Shown here piece by piece: positions 8,726-18,218 of a stretch of 64,000 nt of DNA. The notes under the pieces are model-generated. The model did no database searches, had not been told where the DNA came from, and was given only the letters and a program-made list of their open reading frames with translations. Location of the stretch: positions 1 through 64,000 of the forward strand of contig JAFMEA010000005.1 of the NCBI GenBank assembly GCA_017856985.1. Reading direction: 5' to 3'. The position numbers were made by a program, and so were the translations under genes. The first letter of the stretch is position 1, and every line of letters begins with the position of its first letter. This DNA comes from Planktomarina sp. Lineage in GTDB: Bacteria; Pseudomonadota; Alphaproteobacteria; Rhodobacterales; Rhodobacteraceae.

Positions 8726-11521
8726 TTATTCTGCAGCAATATATATTTCTGCTTTTTCAACCCGTACAGCAGAAAATTTAAATTCTGGAATCTTTCCATA
8801 TGGATCAACTGCAGGATTAGTTAAAATATTTGCTGCAGCTTCTACAAAAGCAAAAGGCAGAAAAACCATATCCGGAGAAACGCCACGATCCTCACGAGCC
8901 ATAATATCGATAGTCCCACGTTTTGTGGTCAATCGAACCAATCCGCCTGGGTTTACTCCTAATTTACGCAGGGTGGATGGATGTAGTGAACAATTAGCCT
9001 CAGGCTCCATCGCATCCAACACCACTGAACGACGCGTCATGGACCCTGTATGCCAATGCTCAAGTTGTCTCCCAGTTGTTAAGATCATGGGATATTCTTC
9101 ATCAGGTGTATCATCAGGCGCTATTACGTCCGCCGGCGTGAACTTTGCGCGGCCGTCTGTCCTTGGAAAACCATCCCCAAATACAATAGGCTGACCTGGA
9201 TCAGTGGGCGAAAGCGAAGGATACGTAACCGCATTCTCACTTTCGAGCCTATCCCAACTAATATTATCAAAGGATTCCATGGTGAGTTTCATCTCAGCAA
9301 AAACTTGACTTGGATGATCATAGCCCCAACCCAAGCCAAGGCGTTTGGCCAGCTCAACTTCGATCCACCAATCTGCACGAGCATCCCCTGGAGGAGAAAC
9401 GGCAGGACGGCCCATTTGTACTTGCCGATTAGTATTAGTGACCGTCCCACTTTTTTCGGCAAATGCAGCAGCGGGCAGAATTACATCTGCATAGTTAGCA
9501 GTTTCTGTAATGAAAATATCCTGAACAACCAAATGCTCAAGTTTAGCAAGAGCGTCACGGGCATGAATGACATCCGGATCCGACATTGCAGGATTTTCCC
9601 CCAAAACGTACATGCCGCAGATATCACCATCATGCACGGCATCCATTATCTCTGTTACAGTCAATCCTTTGTTAGGGTCCAATGGCTCGTTTACTCCACC
9701 GTCCCGCGCCCAAACCTCTGCAAATTTGGCACGTACGTCATCACTTACAACCGTTTGCATATCAGGCAAAAACATTGGGATCAGTCCTGCATCAGATGCT
9801 CCCTGTACATTATTTTGGCCACGTAGAGGATGCAAACCAGTGCCGGGCCGGCCAATCTGACCAGTCATTAGTCCTAAACTAATCAAACAACGAGAATTAT
9901 CTGTACCATGTATATGCTGGGACACACCCATGCCCCAAAAGATCATTCCAGCCTTAGCACCTGCAAAAGTACGAGCCACATCTCTAAGAACCTCCGCTTC
10001 TATGCCACAAATTCCAGCCATTTTTTCAGGCGAAAATTCCTTTAGGTGTGCTTTCTCAGCATCCCAATTCTCAGTATAAGCCTCAATATATTGCCTATCA
10101 TATAAATTCTCTTCAACAATCACGTGCATAATAGCATTTAGCATTGAAACATCAGTACCGGGTCGGAATTGCAACATGTGACTAGAAAAGCGCTTCAACG
10201 CCTGACCTCGTGGATCCATCACTATTAGTTTTCCACCACGTTTTGTAAATTGTTTAAAATAAGTTGCTGCGACTGGATGGTTCTCAATTGGATTTGCGCC
10301 AATTACAATGGCTACATCAGCATTTTCAATCTCATTAAATGTTGCAGTTACTGCCCCAGAACCAACATTCTCCATTAAAGCTGCAACACTAGATGCGTGA
10401 CAGAGACGGGTACAATGATCCACATTGTTATGCCCAAATCCCTGACGAATAAGCTTCTGGAATAAATAAGCTTCCTCATTGGTGCATTTAGCAGAACCAA
10501 ACCCTGCCACCGAAGCACCACCCTTAGACTGTTTTAATTTGGCTAGACCACCAGCCGCAAAGTCTAATGCTTCTTCCCAACTCACCTCACGAAAGACGTC
10601 ACTCCAATTACCAGGGTCAACATTAAGGCCTTTCGCGGGAGCATCCTCACGCCGGATTAACGGCTTCGTTAGACGGTGATCATGATGAATATAATCGAAC
10701 CCAAACCGACCCTTTACGCACAAACGCCCCTCATTAGCAGGCCCATTTATACCATCGACATACTTCACTCGTCCATCTTTTACCTTGAGACTAACTTGGC
10801 ATCCAACTCCACAAAATGGACAGATACTCTTAGTTTCGCTATCAAAATCTGCGCTATCACCAACCTGGTTTTCATCTATCACCGTAGCTGGCATTAAAGC
10901 GCCAGTCGGACAGGCTTGAACACATTCACCACAGGCAACACAGCTACTATCACCCATTGGATCAGACAAATCAAAGGTTGGGTAGGAGTCATGACCTCGG
11001 CCTGACATACCAATGACATCATTTACTTGAACCTCACGGCAAGCTCGAACGCACAACCCACACTGAATGCATGCATCTAGGCTGACAGACATTGCCACAT
11101 GACTGTCATCGAGAAGGGGAATACGGCCGTCTTCTAGTTTTGGGAATCGGCTTTCCATAACCCCTTGACCCTCAGCCATCTCCCACAAATGACTCGACTT
11201 ATCATGTGCAACTTCAATCTCAGGTTGATCCGCAACTAGCATTTCCATAACCATCTTGCGCGCTTGCGTCGCACGATTAGAACGTGTGTGTATTACCATT
11301 CCATCAGATACTGGCCTTATACAGGAGGCGACCAGCGTACGTTCACCTTCTACCTCTACCATGCAAGCCCTACAGTTTCCATCTGACCGATAACCAGGCT
11401 CATCGCGATGGCATAAATGCGGAATGATAAAACCTTGTCCCTTGGTAACATCCCAGATTGTCTGTCCAGACTGGGCCGAGATTTCAGCACCATCTAAGGT
11501 AAATGTGACTGATTCTGGCAA
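8726..11521 (-). CDS. Formate dehydrogenase alpha subunit (molybdopterin, NAD-type), standing alone
   Basis: This 931-residue molybdoenzyme oxidises formate to CO2. Domains in order: an N-terminal [2Fe-2S] ferredoxin-like domain (CHRDEPGYRSDGNCRAC), a His/Cys [4Fe-4S] region, two ferredoxin-type clusters (CIQCGLCVRAC and CVACGECVQACPTG), the [4Fe-4S] of the catalytic domain (CPFCGVGC), the bis-MGD domains, and the dinucleotide-binding C-domain. The active-site residue is cysteine, not selenocysteine (HCTRLCHASS). I set the start at a TTG at 11521 with AGGAG seven bases upstream; a 44-codon longer frame has no ribosome site and reads like noncoding sequence. No beta/gamma (FdsB/G) or FdhD gene adjoins it, so its electron partner must lie elsewhere. 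A role in finishing one-carbon oxidation is inferred. Confidence 0.93.
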   Translation of the reverse strand: MPESVTFTLDGAEISAQSGQTIWDVTKGQGFIIPHLCHRDEPGYRSDGNCRACMVEVEGERTLVASCIRPVSDGMVIHTRSNRATQARKMVMEMLVADQPEIEVAHDKSSHLWEMAEGQGVMESRFPKLEDGRIPLLDDSHVAMSVSLDACIQCGLCVRACREVQVNDVIGMSGRGHDSYPTFDLSDPMGDSSCVACGECVQACPTGALMPATVIDENQVGDSADFDSETKSICPFCGVGCQVSLKVKDGRVKYVDGINGPANEGRLCVKGRFGFDYIHHDHRLTKPLIRREDAPAKGLNVDPGNWSDVFREVSWEEALDFAAGGLAKLKQSKGGASVAGFGSAKCTNEEAYLFQKLIRQGFGHNNVDHCTRLCHASSVAALMENVGSGAVTATFNEIENADVAIVIGANPIENHPVAATYFKQFTKRGGKLIVMDPRGQALKRFSSHMLQFRPGTDVSMLNAIMHVIVEENLYDRQYIEAYTENWDAEKAHLKEFSPEKMAGICGIEAEVLRDVARTFAGAKAGMIFWGMGVSQHIHGTDNSRCLISLGLMTGQIGRPGTGLHPLRGQNNVQGASDAGLIPMFLPDMQTVVSDDVRAKFAEVWARDGGVNEPLDPNKGLTVTEIMDAVHDGDICGMYVLGENPAMSDPDVIHARDALAKLEHLVVQDIFITETANYADVILPAAAFAEKSGTVTNTNRQVQMGRPAVSPPGDARADWWIEVELAKRLGLGWGYDHPSQVFAEMKLTMESFDNISWDRLESENAVTYPSLSPTDPGQPIVFGDGFPRTDGRAKFTPADVIAPDDTPDEEYPMILTTGRQLEHWHTGSMTRRSVVLDAMEPEANCSLHPSTLRKLGVNPGGLVRLTTKRGTIDIMAREDRGVSPDMVFLPFAFVEAAANILTNPAVDPYGKIPEFKFSAVRVEKAEIYIAAE

Positions 11522-11681
11522 TGAACTACTCCTAGTAACTATTGCCGTGTTAAAGCATGAATAATAAAAAAACACACCCCATACACGACAAGCATAACAG
11601 AATTTGCGCCAAAAAGGGGTTTCCAATCCGCTCCATAAAGTCACAATTGGCAAACATTATGAAACACGCTAATCAAACATT

Positions 11682-12341
11682 ATGGAATTAAGTGAAATAA
11701 TTTTAGTCCGCCACGGACAGGCTAACACTGGTGCAAGAAATGAGGCAAGTTACGATAAACTTTCTCCAACCGGCCACCAACAAGCCATATGGTTAGGAGA
11801 CTATCTGCGCGAAAATTTGAAAACTTGCGATCGATTAATTTGTGGATCTCTTCGTAGACATCGTGAAACAGTAAAAGGTATAAATTTTCCAGAAAATGTT
11901 CAAATCGATCCTCGGGTCAATGAAATGCGTTATTTCGACTTAGCTGACGAGTTTAAATTACAGACAAGAACTCCAATTCCAAATTCCCATGAGGAATTTA
12001 TTTCGCACGCGCCAAAGTTGTTTAATTCTTGGTATCGTGGAGAACTTGACGCTGTCCATGAAAGCTACCTACATTTTGCTCAGCGCTTCAAAAATTTAAT
12101 AACAGAACTAATAGCACTTGGTGGACGTAGTGTAATTATTACCTCTGGCGGGGTCATTAGCATGTTTATTGCCGAATTGTTCAAGCTTGGGCCGGATGGA
12201 TTTGCCCGACTATTATTTCCAATCTATAACTCATCCATTCATAAATTCCATTGTTGGGGAGATGAGATTTTTATGGTTGGTTATAACGCTACGCCTCATC
12301 TAGATGCCAAAGAGCGCCACTACGCTCAGACCATAGTTTAA
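11682..12341 (+). CDS. Histidine phosphatase superfamily protein (phosphoglycerate-mutase-like)
   Basis: This 219-residue protein has the histidine phosphatase active site VRHGQAN at residues 9-15, where the histidine becomes transiently phosphorylated. It also has a second conserved arginine in the GSLRRHRET region and a later ITSGGVI segment in place of the usual second-histidine motif. Family members act on phosphosugars, phosphoproteins or other phosphoesters, and the sequence does not tell which. It is divergent from the formate dehydrogenase gene and 29 bases upstream of the saccharopine dehydrogenase, so the two plus-strand genes may be co-transcribed. Confidence 0.85.
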   Translation: MELSEIILVRHGQANTGARNEASYDKLSPTGHQQAIWLGDYLRENLKTCDRLICGSLRRHRETVKGINFPENVQIDPRVNEMRYFDLADEFKLQTRTPIPNSHEEFISHAPKLFNSWYRGELDAVHESYLHFAQRFKNLITELIALGGRSVIITSGGVISMFIAELFKLGPDGFARLLFPIYNSSIHKFHCWGDEIFMVGYNATPHLDAKERHYAQTIV

Positions 12342-12370
12342 GCTATTAACTTGCAGATAAATAACTAATC

Positions 12371-13414
12371 ATGACCAGTATTTGGATAAGAGCTGAACAA
12401 CGCTCAAATGAACAACGGGTAGGTGTAACACCGGATGTTGTGGACAGCCTGATATCAGCCGGATTTAATGTAATAATTGAACGAGACCAAACCCGAGCAA
12501 TTCCAATTCAGCAGTTTAAAAATATTAAAATTGTAGATGCAGGAACTTGGCAGAACGCACCAAACGACACCATTATATTTGGTTTAAAAGAACTTCCGAA
12601 TGACAATACTCCACTCAAACACCGTCATATTATGTTTGGTCATGCATATAAAGGGCAACCTGACGGGCAAAAACTACTATCCCGCTTTGCTGCTGGGGGC
12701 GGCACTTTATATGACTTAGAATACCTTACAGATGAAAAGGGCAAAAGAGTAGCAGCGTTTGGCTATTGGGCAGGGTTTGTCGGTGCCGCCGTAGCCATAA
12801 AAAGTTGGTCTTCTATCCAGCTTGGAAAAAAATGTGCATCAATGCATCCATTTCAAAACGCCAGAAGCCTAGAAAAAGATATCTCCTCCAACCTATCTAC
12901 AGCCCGGCCGAGCGTCATCATTGTTGGAGCCAATGGTCGCGTTGGTAGTGGTGCCATAGATTTCTGCAAAAAACTTAATGTAACTACAACCCAGTGGGAC
13001 ATCGCCGAAACGGCACATGGTGGTCCATATCCAGAAATTTATGAGCATGATATATTCTTGAATTGTGTACTGGCTGATAAAGCAACTCCAGTCTTTATTC
13101 CAAAATCCACAATAAATGCTAAACGCAAACTTACTGTAATTGGTGATATTGCATGCGATCCCACAAATTTTTACTCACCGATTAAAGTTTATAACTCTGA
13201 AACAACATGGGAACAGCCTACACTGAGAATCTGTGATGACCCAGTTTTAGATGTTACAGCTATTGATAATTTACCGTCTATATTACCACGGGAAAGTTCA
13301 GAAGATTTTGCTTCACAACTGCTCCCGAGCCTTTTGTCATTGGGCAACATTGAGGCTGGTGTCTGGAAAAAGGCGAAGCTGGTTTTTGATCAAAAAATAA
13401 ACGAACTAGTTTAA
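12371..13414 (+). CDS. Saccharopine dehydrogenase (NAD+, L-lysine-forming type)
   Basis: This 347-residue protein resembles fungal Lys1-type saccharopine dehydrogenase, which shares the alanine dehydrogenase/transhydrogenase fold. The N-terminal substrate domain starts with the family pattern WIRAEQRSNEQRVGVTP and contains IMFGHAYKGQ and GGGTLYDLEYL. A Rossmann segment follows at VIIVGANGRVGSGA (about residues 179-192). The reaction interconverts saccharopine with lysine plus 2-oxoglutarate. This is notable because dapB and dapF, of the diaminopimelate route to lysine, are also in this window, so a degradative or osmolyte-related role is more likely than lysine synthesis. The 3' end overlaps the convergent SDR gene by four bases. 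Confidence 0.88.
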   Translation: MTSIWIRAEQRSNEQRVGVTPDVVDSLISAGFNVIIERDQTRAIPIQQFKNIKIVDAGTWQNAPNDTIIFGLKELPNDNTPLKHRHIMFGHAYKGQPDGQKLLSRFAAGGGTLYDLEYLTDEKGKRVAAFGYWAGFVGAAVAIKSWSSIQLGKKCASMHPFQNARSLEKDISSNLSTARPSVIIVGANGRVGSGAIDFCKKLNVTTTQWDIAETAHGGPYPEIYEHDIFLNCVLADKATPVFIPKSTINAKRKLTVIGDIACDPTNFYSPIKVYNSETTWEQPTLRICDDPVLDVTAIDNLPSILPRESSEDFASQLLPSLLSLGNIEAGVWKKAKLVFDQKINELV

Positions 13415-14139
13415 CCAAATATTCGGAAATAAAGCCAATCAGGCCAAAATTGGCTAGAGCGCAAAAACCAAGAAAACAGACGTGGAAAGCTACTTTTAAA
13501 ACGATTGCTGGCCATATGACGTATCATGTGATCGGCCGCCTCATCGGGCGACATAATAAACGGCATTCGAAATCTATTCTTATCAGTTTGTCTAGTTTTA
13601 ATAAATCCTGGACTTGTTAACTGCACCTTAATACCAGATGTCCGCAAATCTGCATAAAGACTTTCCGCTAGTGACATAACGCCTGCCTTGGATGCGCCGT
13701 AGCCAATGGCGCCTGGTAATCCACGAAATCCAGTCAAACTGCCAGTAATGACAATATGGCCTGCATCTCGCTCCAAAAACTGTGCCATAACTTGATCCAG
13801 TACTCGGAAAAGTCCCGTAAAGTTAATTTCAGCCATAGCAATTGCGTTGGCACCATCCCATTGGTTTGCCGGCATCGGCCAGTAGACACTGGCAAGAAAT
13901 ACAACTCCATCTAAGCGACCCAAACCCGCGCCTGCTTTAACAACACTTTCACCATCTGAAATATCTAGAGCTACGACTTTAACTTTATTTGGCAATTCGG
14001 CAGCAAGCGCTTTTAACCGTGTTTCTGATCGGGCCGATATAACGAGTTCAGCGCCCGCTGCACTCATTTTGTGTGCTAGGGCGCGACCAAGTCCCTCACT
14101 GGCACCAACTAGCCAATAGCGCTTTCCAATAAAATTCAT
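13411..14139 (-). CDS. Short-chain dehydrogenase/reductase, last gene of the oxidative-stress operon
   Basis: This is a 242-residue classical SDR. The cofactor loop is GASEGLGRAL (residues 12-21), the catalytic serine is in ITGSLTG, and the Tyr-Lys pair is in YGASKAG (about 154-160). The C-terminal third is hydrophobic/aromatic (FSWFLRSSQFWPDWLYF), which suggests membrane association or a lipid-like substrate. Its start overlaps the DUF3833 stop by four bases (ATGA), so it is translationally coupled. In Rhodobacter-type genomes an SDR of this kind belongs to the sigma-E/ChrR regulon; the exact substrate is unknown. Confidence 0.88.
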   Translation of the reverse strand: MNFIGKRYWLVGASEGLGRALAHKMSAAGAELVISARSETRLKALAAELPNKVKVVALDISDGESVVKAGAGLGRLDGVVFLASVYWPMPANQWDGANAIAMAEINFTGLFRVLDQVMAQFLERDAGHIVITGSLTGFRGLPGAIGYGASKAGVMSLAESLYADLRTSGIKVQLTSPGFIKTRQTDKNRFRMPFIMSPDEAADHMIRHMASNRFKSSFPRLFSWFLRSSQFWPDWLYFRIFG

Positions 14140-14711
14140 TCAGTCGACATCTGGTCAGAGGCTTCTGGGCGCATTGTTGCTACAAGTTCAGCAACCTTAA
14201 TTCCAAACTTTCTGAATTGGCTGCGGTTCATTACTACACCATTTTCCATAAGGTACATCCAATCAGTCACCTTCAAAGCATGACCCCCTGCATCCTCTGT
14301 AAGTTTAATAGTATAGTTCAAAACAACTGCAGAACCTGCTTGACTTCCATAGCCAGTGCCAACTAAATCGTCGGCGTCAGCCTCAATACTCCCGTCTTTC
14401 CTGACTTTTAATGTCCACTTACGCGTTTGAGAATTACCACTATCATAATCAAAGACTTCAGTAATCTCCCCAACATCACCATTCCATTCTGCATGCATTT
14501 TTGCCACAAAGCGCGAAGTTACACGACCAAATGGGCCATAGATAATTCCCTCTGACAACATCGGGCCACTTAGGTTTTTGCGAATATCAAATTGAGGACC
14601 CTTAGACAGGTAATCAGTCGGTTTTTGAGCTTGAAAGCCAAACGTTTTCCTTAAAAACAAAGTTACCAAAACGGTAGAACATCCGCCTAAAAGTATTATT
14701 TCCAATATCAT
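14136..14711 (-). CDS. DUF3833 family protein
   Basis: This 191-residue protein has a short hydrophobic N-terminus (MILEIILLGGCSTVLVTLF). It could be a signal anchor or a weak lipoprotein signal with Cys11. The body is a lipocalin-like beta-rich pattern with the segments GPFGRVTSRF, GDVGEITEVFDYDSG and GGHALKVTDWMYLMENG typical of DUF3833. No catalytic residues are assigned for the family. It overlaps both neighbours by four bases, so it is made with the MFS and SDR proteins. A role in handling modified lipids at the membrane is inferred only from the operon. Confidence 0.8.
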   Translation of the reverse strand: MILEIILLGGCSTVLVTLFLRKTFGFQAQKPTDYLSKGPQFDIRKNLSGPMLSEGIIYGPFGRVTSRFVAKMHAEWNGDVGEITEVFDYDSGNSQTRKWTLKVRKDGSIEADADDLVGTGYGSQAGSAVVLNYTIKLTEDAGGHALKVTDWMYLMENGVVMNRSQFRKFGIKVAELVATMRPEASDQMSTE

Positions 14712-15946
14712 AGCCGATCATCCTGTAGTGGGGTTTTAATTAAAATTAATATTGCAATTAGTTTTAGAAACAATGGACAAATCGCATATAGCACGGTCAG
14801 CATAGTTAAAGCACTATTAGTCTGCTGAGCCACGGTTGCGTCGAAACCAGCAAGCTCGAGCAATGGAAAAAGTACAATTGCAGCAAGCGCAAGCGTAAGC
14901 TTATTCATCAGAGACCAAAGCCCAAAGCCCTGCCCTCCATTTGGTGCTATTACCGCAAGCCTTTGGGCGAAGGCGGCTGGCATTAAGGTTAAGTCTGCAC
15001 TGATAGATGCACCAGAAACAATACAGACAAGTGCAAAGATCCAAATATCTCCTGACTTTAGAGTACCACTTAATGCGAATATCATCATAGCCAGGCTCAT
15101 AGCTATTAATAGACAGCGACGCGTTCCATATCGCCGTGACGCGATTGTCCATATTGGGGCAGCCGCAGCTGCAGAAAGAAAAAATAACATTAGAAGCCCG
15201 CCTGCCCAGGCAGGGGCCTGAAGTTGGTGGCCAACAAAAAATAAAAATAGTGAAGAGGTCACCGCAACTGGCAGAGCATTTATGAATGCCAAAATTAATA
15301 ATTGCCGTGTATTTCTATCTTGCCAAACTAATAAAAAATTTGACGGCTTTCTTTTGGTAGGAACAACCCATTGGCTTTTCATCATCCATAACGAAATTAA
15401 ACCAATGCACCCAAAAGTTAATGTGAACATAAGCATTGGCTTCATGCCCCAAAGTATAAATAAGCCTGGAGCAACTGAAGCTAAGCATATTCCAATCAAT
15501 GCACCAGTTTCACGCCATGCCGCTAATTGCATGTGGCCACCAGGCAACTTTGAAGCAGTGCTAATGCCCTGAGCATAAAAATTGATTGTTAAAAAACTAA
15601 ACGCACTAAACAGCCCCGTCATCGAGATCGCAAACCAAAAAAGGGGTGACGTTTGGGGTGGCACAGCAAAAAGTAAAACCATAGATCCAACCAAAATAAT
15701 AACTGCGAAAGCTACCCAAAAACTACGTTCACGCCCAATATTTTCGGATGCCCATCCCAACAAAGGATCTTGTACCGCGTCCACCAATCGCAACCAAAAT
15801 AAAACAGCTGCAATGCTTGTAAGACCTAAGCCATAATTTTCAGCGTAAAACGTTGGTGCAAAAATATAAATTGGTATGCCCGCAGCGGCGAGCATGCCAC
15901 CAAATACAGCAAATGCGGGTAGAGAAATATTGTTTGCAGCTGTCAT
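14708..15946 (-). CDS. MFS transporter of the GPH/MelB-like type
   Basis: This 412-residue membrane protein has about 12 hydrophobic helices. The early motif DAVQDPLLGWASE resembles the conserved loop of sodium/glycoside symporters (GPH family, MelB-like). A second conserved loop is TIASRRYGTRRC. Substrate is not predictable; in this operon context a lipid or lysophospholipid-like molecule is as plausible as a sugar. It overlaps DUF1365 and DUF3833 genes by four bases each, so all are translated together. Confidence 0.85.
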   Translation of the reverse strand: MTAANNISLPAFAVFGGMLAAAGIPIYIFAPTFYAENYGLGLTSIAAVLFWLRLVDAVQDPLLGWASENIGRERSFWVAFAVIILVGSMVLLFAVPPQTSPLFWFAISMTGLFSAFSFLTINFYAQGISTASKLPGGHMQLAAWRETGALIGICLASVAPGLFILWGMKPMLMFTLTFGCIGLISLWMMKSQWVVPTKRKPSNFLLVWQDRNTRQLLILAFINALPVAVTSSLFLFFVGHQLQAPAWAGGLLMLFFLSAAAAAPIWTIASRRYGTRRCLLIAMSLAMMIFALSGTLKSGDIWIFALVCIVSGASISADLTLMPAAFAQRLAVIAPNGGQGFGLWSLMNKLTLALAAIVLFPLLELAGFDATVAQQTNSALTMLTVLYAICPLFLKLIAILILIKTPLQDDRL

Positions 15947-16695
15947 CTGCTCACATCATTGTGTGGGGCCTCTGGGCAAGAACGAAAAGTCGCCTTTCGC
16001 CACCAGAGCCTTACTGCTTGCCAATGTATTAGGGCCAAGACCCTTCTGGATCCAAACGGCCGACGCAATATAGATCTTAAAATAGATCGGTTTGTGAGAG
16101 GCTGGCGTGGGCCTTTTAGAGTTGCAACCAAGCCACCTTCTTTGCGCTTGTATTCGATTGATATAGAAATCCAGTCACTACTGATATCAAAGTTAAAGCA
16201 GTAAGTACCCTCAACAGGTTGGAATGGGGAAACATGAAAAACCTTTTCCGCAGTAATTGTATCAGACCCCGTGATTGGTCCAAAGTCATCACGGTGACAC
16301 AAATAGCAGTGCCGCTGACCAAAAGTGTTACTTACTTCAGCAATTACCACACAAAGATTATCATGTGAATCAAAGCATAACCAAAAACTTACTGGATTAA
16401 AAACAAATCCAAAAAGACGCGGCTGCGCTAGAAGAAAAATACTCTCTTGGCCAGGAAGGTCATTTACCTTCAAAATGTTTTGTACCCAGCTTAAACCAAT
16501 TCCATTTTTCGGTGGGCCACCATGGTCTTTGTCGTAAATACTAAAAAAATTTAAACGATTGCGAGAAAATAGCTTAGGAAATCGATCGTTGCTTTTAAAA
16601 TCAAGGAGCAAGTAGTCCACCGCATAACAAAATGAGTTTTCGATTTGCCCTTTTCGTCCATGAAAGGTGTGAGCTTGGATATAATCCATACCCAT
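15943..16695 (-). CDS. DUF1365 family protein
   Basis: This 250-residue protein shows the hallmarks of DUF1365: an N-terminal H-x-R-x(6)-F segment (HTFHGRKGQIENSFCYAVDY), RNRLNFFSIYDKDHG, LAQPRLFGFVFNPVSFWLCFD, and AEVSNTFGQRHCY. Genes of this family sit beside a flavin-containing amine-oxidase-like protein and usually a cyclopropane-fatty-acid-synthase-like methyltransferase. No such methyltransferase is present in this operon. The start codon overlaps the upstream stop as TAATG. Biochemical function is not established; involvement in fatty-acyl modification under oxidative stress is inferred from the neighbours. Confidence 0.85.
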   Translation of the reverse strand: MGMDYIQAHTFHGRKGQIENSFCYAVDYLLLDFKSNDRFPKLFSRNRLNFFSIYDKDHGGPPKNGIGLSWVQNILKVNDLPGQESIFLLAQPRLFGFVFNPVSFWLCFDSHDNLCVVIAEVSNTFGQRHCYLCHRDDFGPITGSDTITAEKVFHVSPFQPVEGTYCFNFDISSDWISISIEYKRKEGGLVATLKGPRQPLTNRSILRSILRRPFGSRRVLALIHWQAVRLWWRKATFRSCPEAPHNDVSR

Positions 16696-17993
16696 TACTC
16701 AGCTGCAATCATGCTGGAGGATTGGTCGAGTATACCGCGGGCGACCTCCATACCGGTGGCTAAACCATCCTCATGAAAGCCATTTCGCATCCATGCACCA
16801 CAGAACCAAGTCGAATTAGCACCATTCGAATCTGCTAAAATTTGCTGACCTTGCAAAGCTGCCAAGTCAAAAACTGGGTGATAAAAAACACATTCGTCAT
16901 AAATTAGATGCGGCTTTATTGGTCGCTGGGTATTAAGAGTTACAAAGCAAGGATCATCTTCTGGCAAACTTTGTAAACGGTTGATCCAATAAGTCAGATC
17001 AATATGATCTGATTTTCGGTTTTTTTCCTCCGTATATACCCAAGAAGCCCAAGCCGCTTTTCGTTTTGGCATTATTGAAGTGTCGGCATGGAGCACCATT
17101 GTGTTGGATTGGTATTTGATTGAATTGAGTGAATTTCGCTCGATCTCAGTTGGATCGCTTAACATCCCTAATGTGATGTCAGAGTGAGTAGCAAATATTA
17201 CTTCATCAAAGTATTCGTAGACACCACCAGCTGCTTTTACCTCAACACCGCTATCAACGCGGCGTACAGACGTTACTGCCGTAGACAAACGTATCTCAAC
17301 ACCTGATTCTCGGAGCTTGTTTTCAACTCTGTGCACGTACTCACATGAGCCACCGTTCACTGTGCGCCAATCGTGTTGACCACCCGTTCCTAGCAAAGCG
17401 TGATTTTTCATGAATTTTATCATTGGAAGTGCTGGAAAATTTAAAATTTTAGTTATGGGCGTGGACCAGATTGCGCCAGTGAAAGGGGTCAAATAATAGT
17501 CCCGGAACCAATCCCCCAATCCCCAGTCTTTAATAAGATTTCCAATCGTGATATTTGAATCAATTAGGCTTTTGTTGGCCAATTTATTAAATTTTAATAT
17601 ATCGCGCATCATTCCTAGGAACTTTGGCCTGAAAATATTGCGTTTTTGTGCAATGATTGCCTTGGGGGCTAGTATTCCATACTCAAGCCACCCGCCGTCA
17701 ATTGATGCACCAAAGCTCATATCTGACGGAATTGTTGGCACCGCTAGCTCATCAAATAATTTTGTCAGGTGGGGGTAGTTTACATTATTATAAACTAAAA
17801 ACCCTGTATCCACGGGCATGTTTCCATTTTTTCCTGCCAGTACAGTTCTGGCATGCCCCCCTAATTTTACACCAGACTCAAATAATATTACGTTTTCTGA
17901 TCCTCTAAGCGCATAAGCGGCACCCAGTCCAGAAACCCCGCCCCCTATAATCGCTATTCGTCTTTTGTCTGCTTGAATATTCTCAAATGGCAT
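16695..17993 (-). CDS. FAD-dependent amine-oxidase-like oxidoreductase, first gene of the operon
   Basis: This 432-residue flavoprotein has an N-terminal dinucleotide-binding motif IIGGGVSGLGAAYAL (residues 15-29) followed by the FAD-ribose Glu region and GGHARTV. The C-terminus has the amine-oxidase-like closing motif (NGFHEDGLATGMEVA). Proteins of this subgroup accompany DUF1365 and CFA-synthase-like proteins. In Rhodobacter sphaeroides a homologous gene belongs to the RpoE-ChrR regulon, and I recall that this group has been implicated in furan fatty acid formation. That link is from memory and cannot be checked here. It is divergent from rpoE with a 225-base promoter region between. Confidence 0.87.
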   Translation of the reverse strand: MPFENIQADKRRIAIIGGGVSGLGAAYALRGSENVILFESGVKLGGHARTVLAGKNGNMPVDTGFLVYNNVNYPHLTKLFDELAVPTIPSDMSFGASIDGGWLEYGILAPKAIIAQKRNIFRPKFLGMMRDILKFNKLANKSLIDSNITIGNLIKDWGLGDWFRDYYLTPFTGAIWSTPITKILNFPALPMIKFMKNHALLGTGGQHDWRTVNGGSCEYVHRVENKLRESGVEIRLSTAVTSVRRVDSGVEVKAAGGVYEYFDEVIFATHSDITLGMLSDPTEIERNSLNSIKYQSNTMVLHADTSIMPKRKAAWASWVYTEEKNRKSDHIDLTYWINRLQSLPEDDPCFVTLNTQRPIKPHLIYDECVFYHPVFDLAALQGQQILADSNGANSTWFCGAWMRNGFHEDGLATGMEVARGILDQSSSMIAAE

Positions 17994-18218
17994 CTATTGG
18001 CCCTTTATTATTATTTAATACTTCTACGAAGGCGGTTTGCAAACGGATTACATTTAGAAAAATTGTTTTTAATTGATCTGAAATAAATTCTTGGGCGTGG
18101 ATACAATATGTGTAAAAATTTAGAAAGGCATCATGTACCTAGTGCATCTGATAGACAGATCCCTTATGATGTTTCTAGAGAGCAAATCCATATTTACTAA
18201 AAGGCTATACCCCCAGCT

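Noticed and set aside
8495..9194. Plus-strand frames entering the formate dehydrogenase 3' end
   Set aside because: Antisense to a clear molybdoenzyme, no ribosome site, and no recognisable domain.
10380..10430. Selenocysteine in the formate dehydrogenase
   Set aside because: The active-site codon is cysteine (HCTRLCHAS) and no in-frame TGA occurs.
18074..18079. TGATCT as a -35 box of an RpoE/ChrR-type promoter
   Set aside because: The hexamer is close to the known sigma-E pattern, but no convincing -10 sequence occurs at 16-18 bases, so no promoter feature was made of it.
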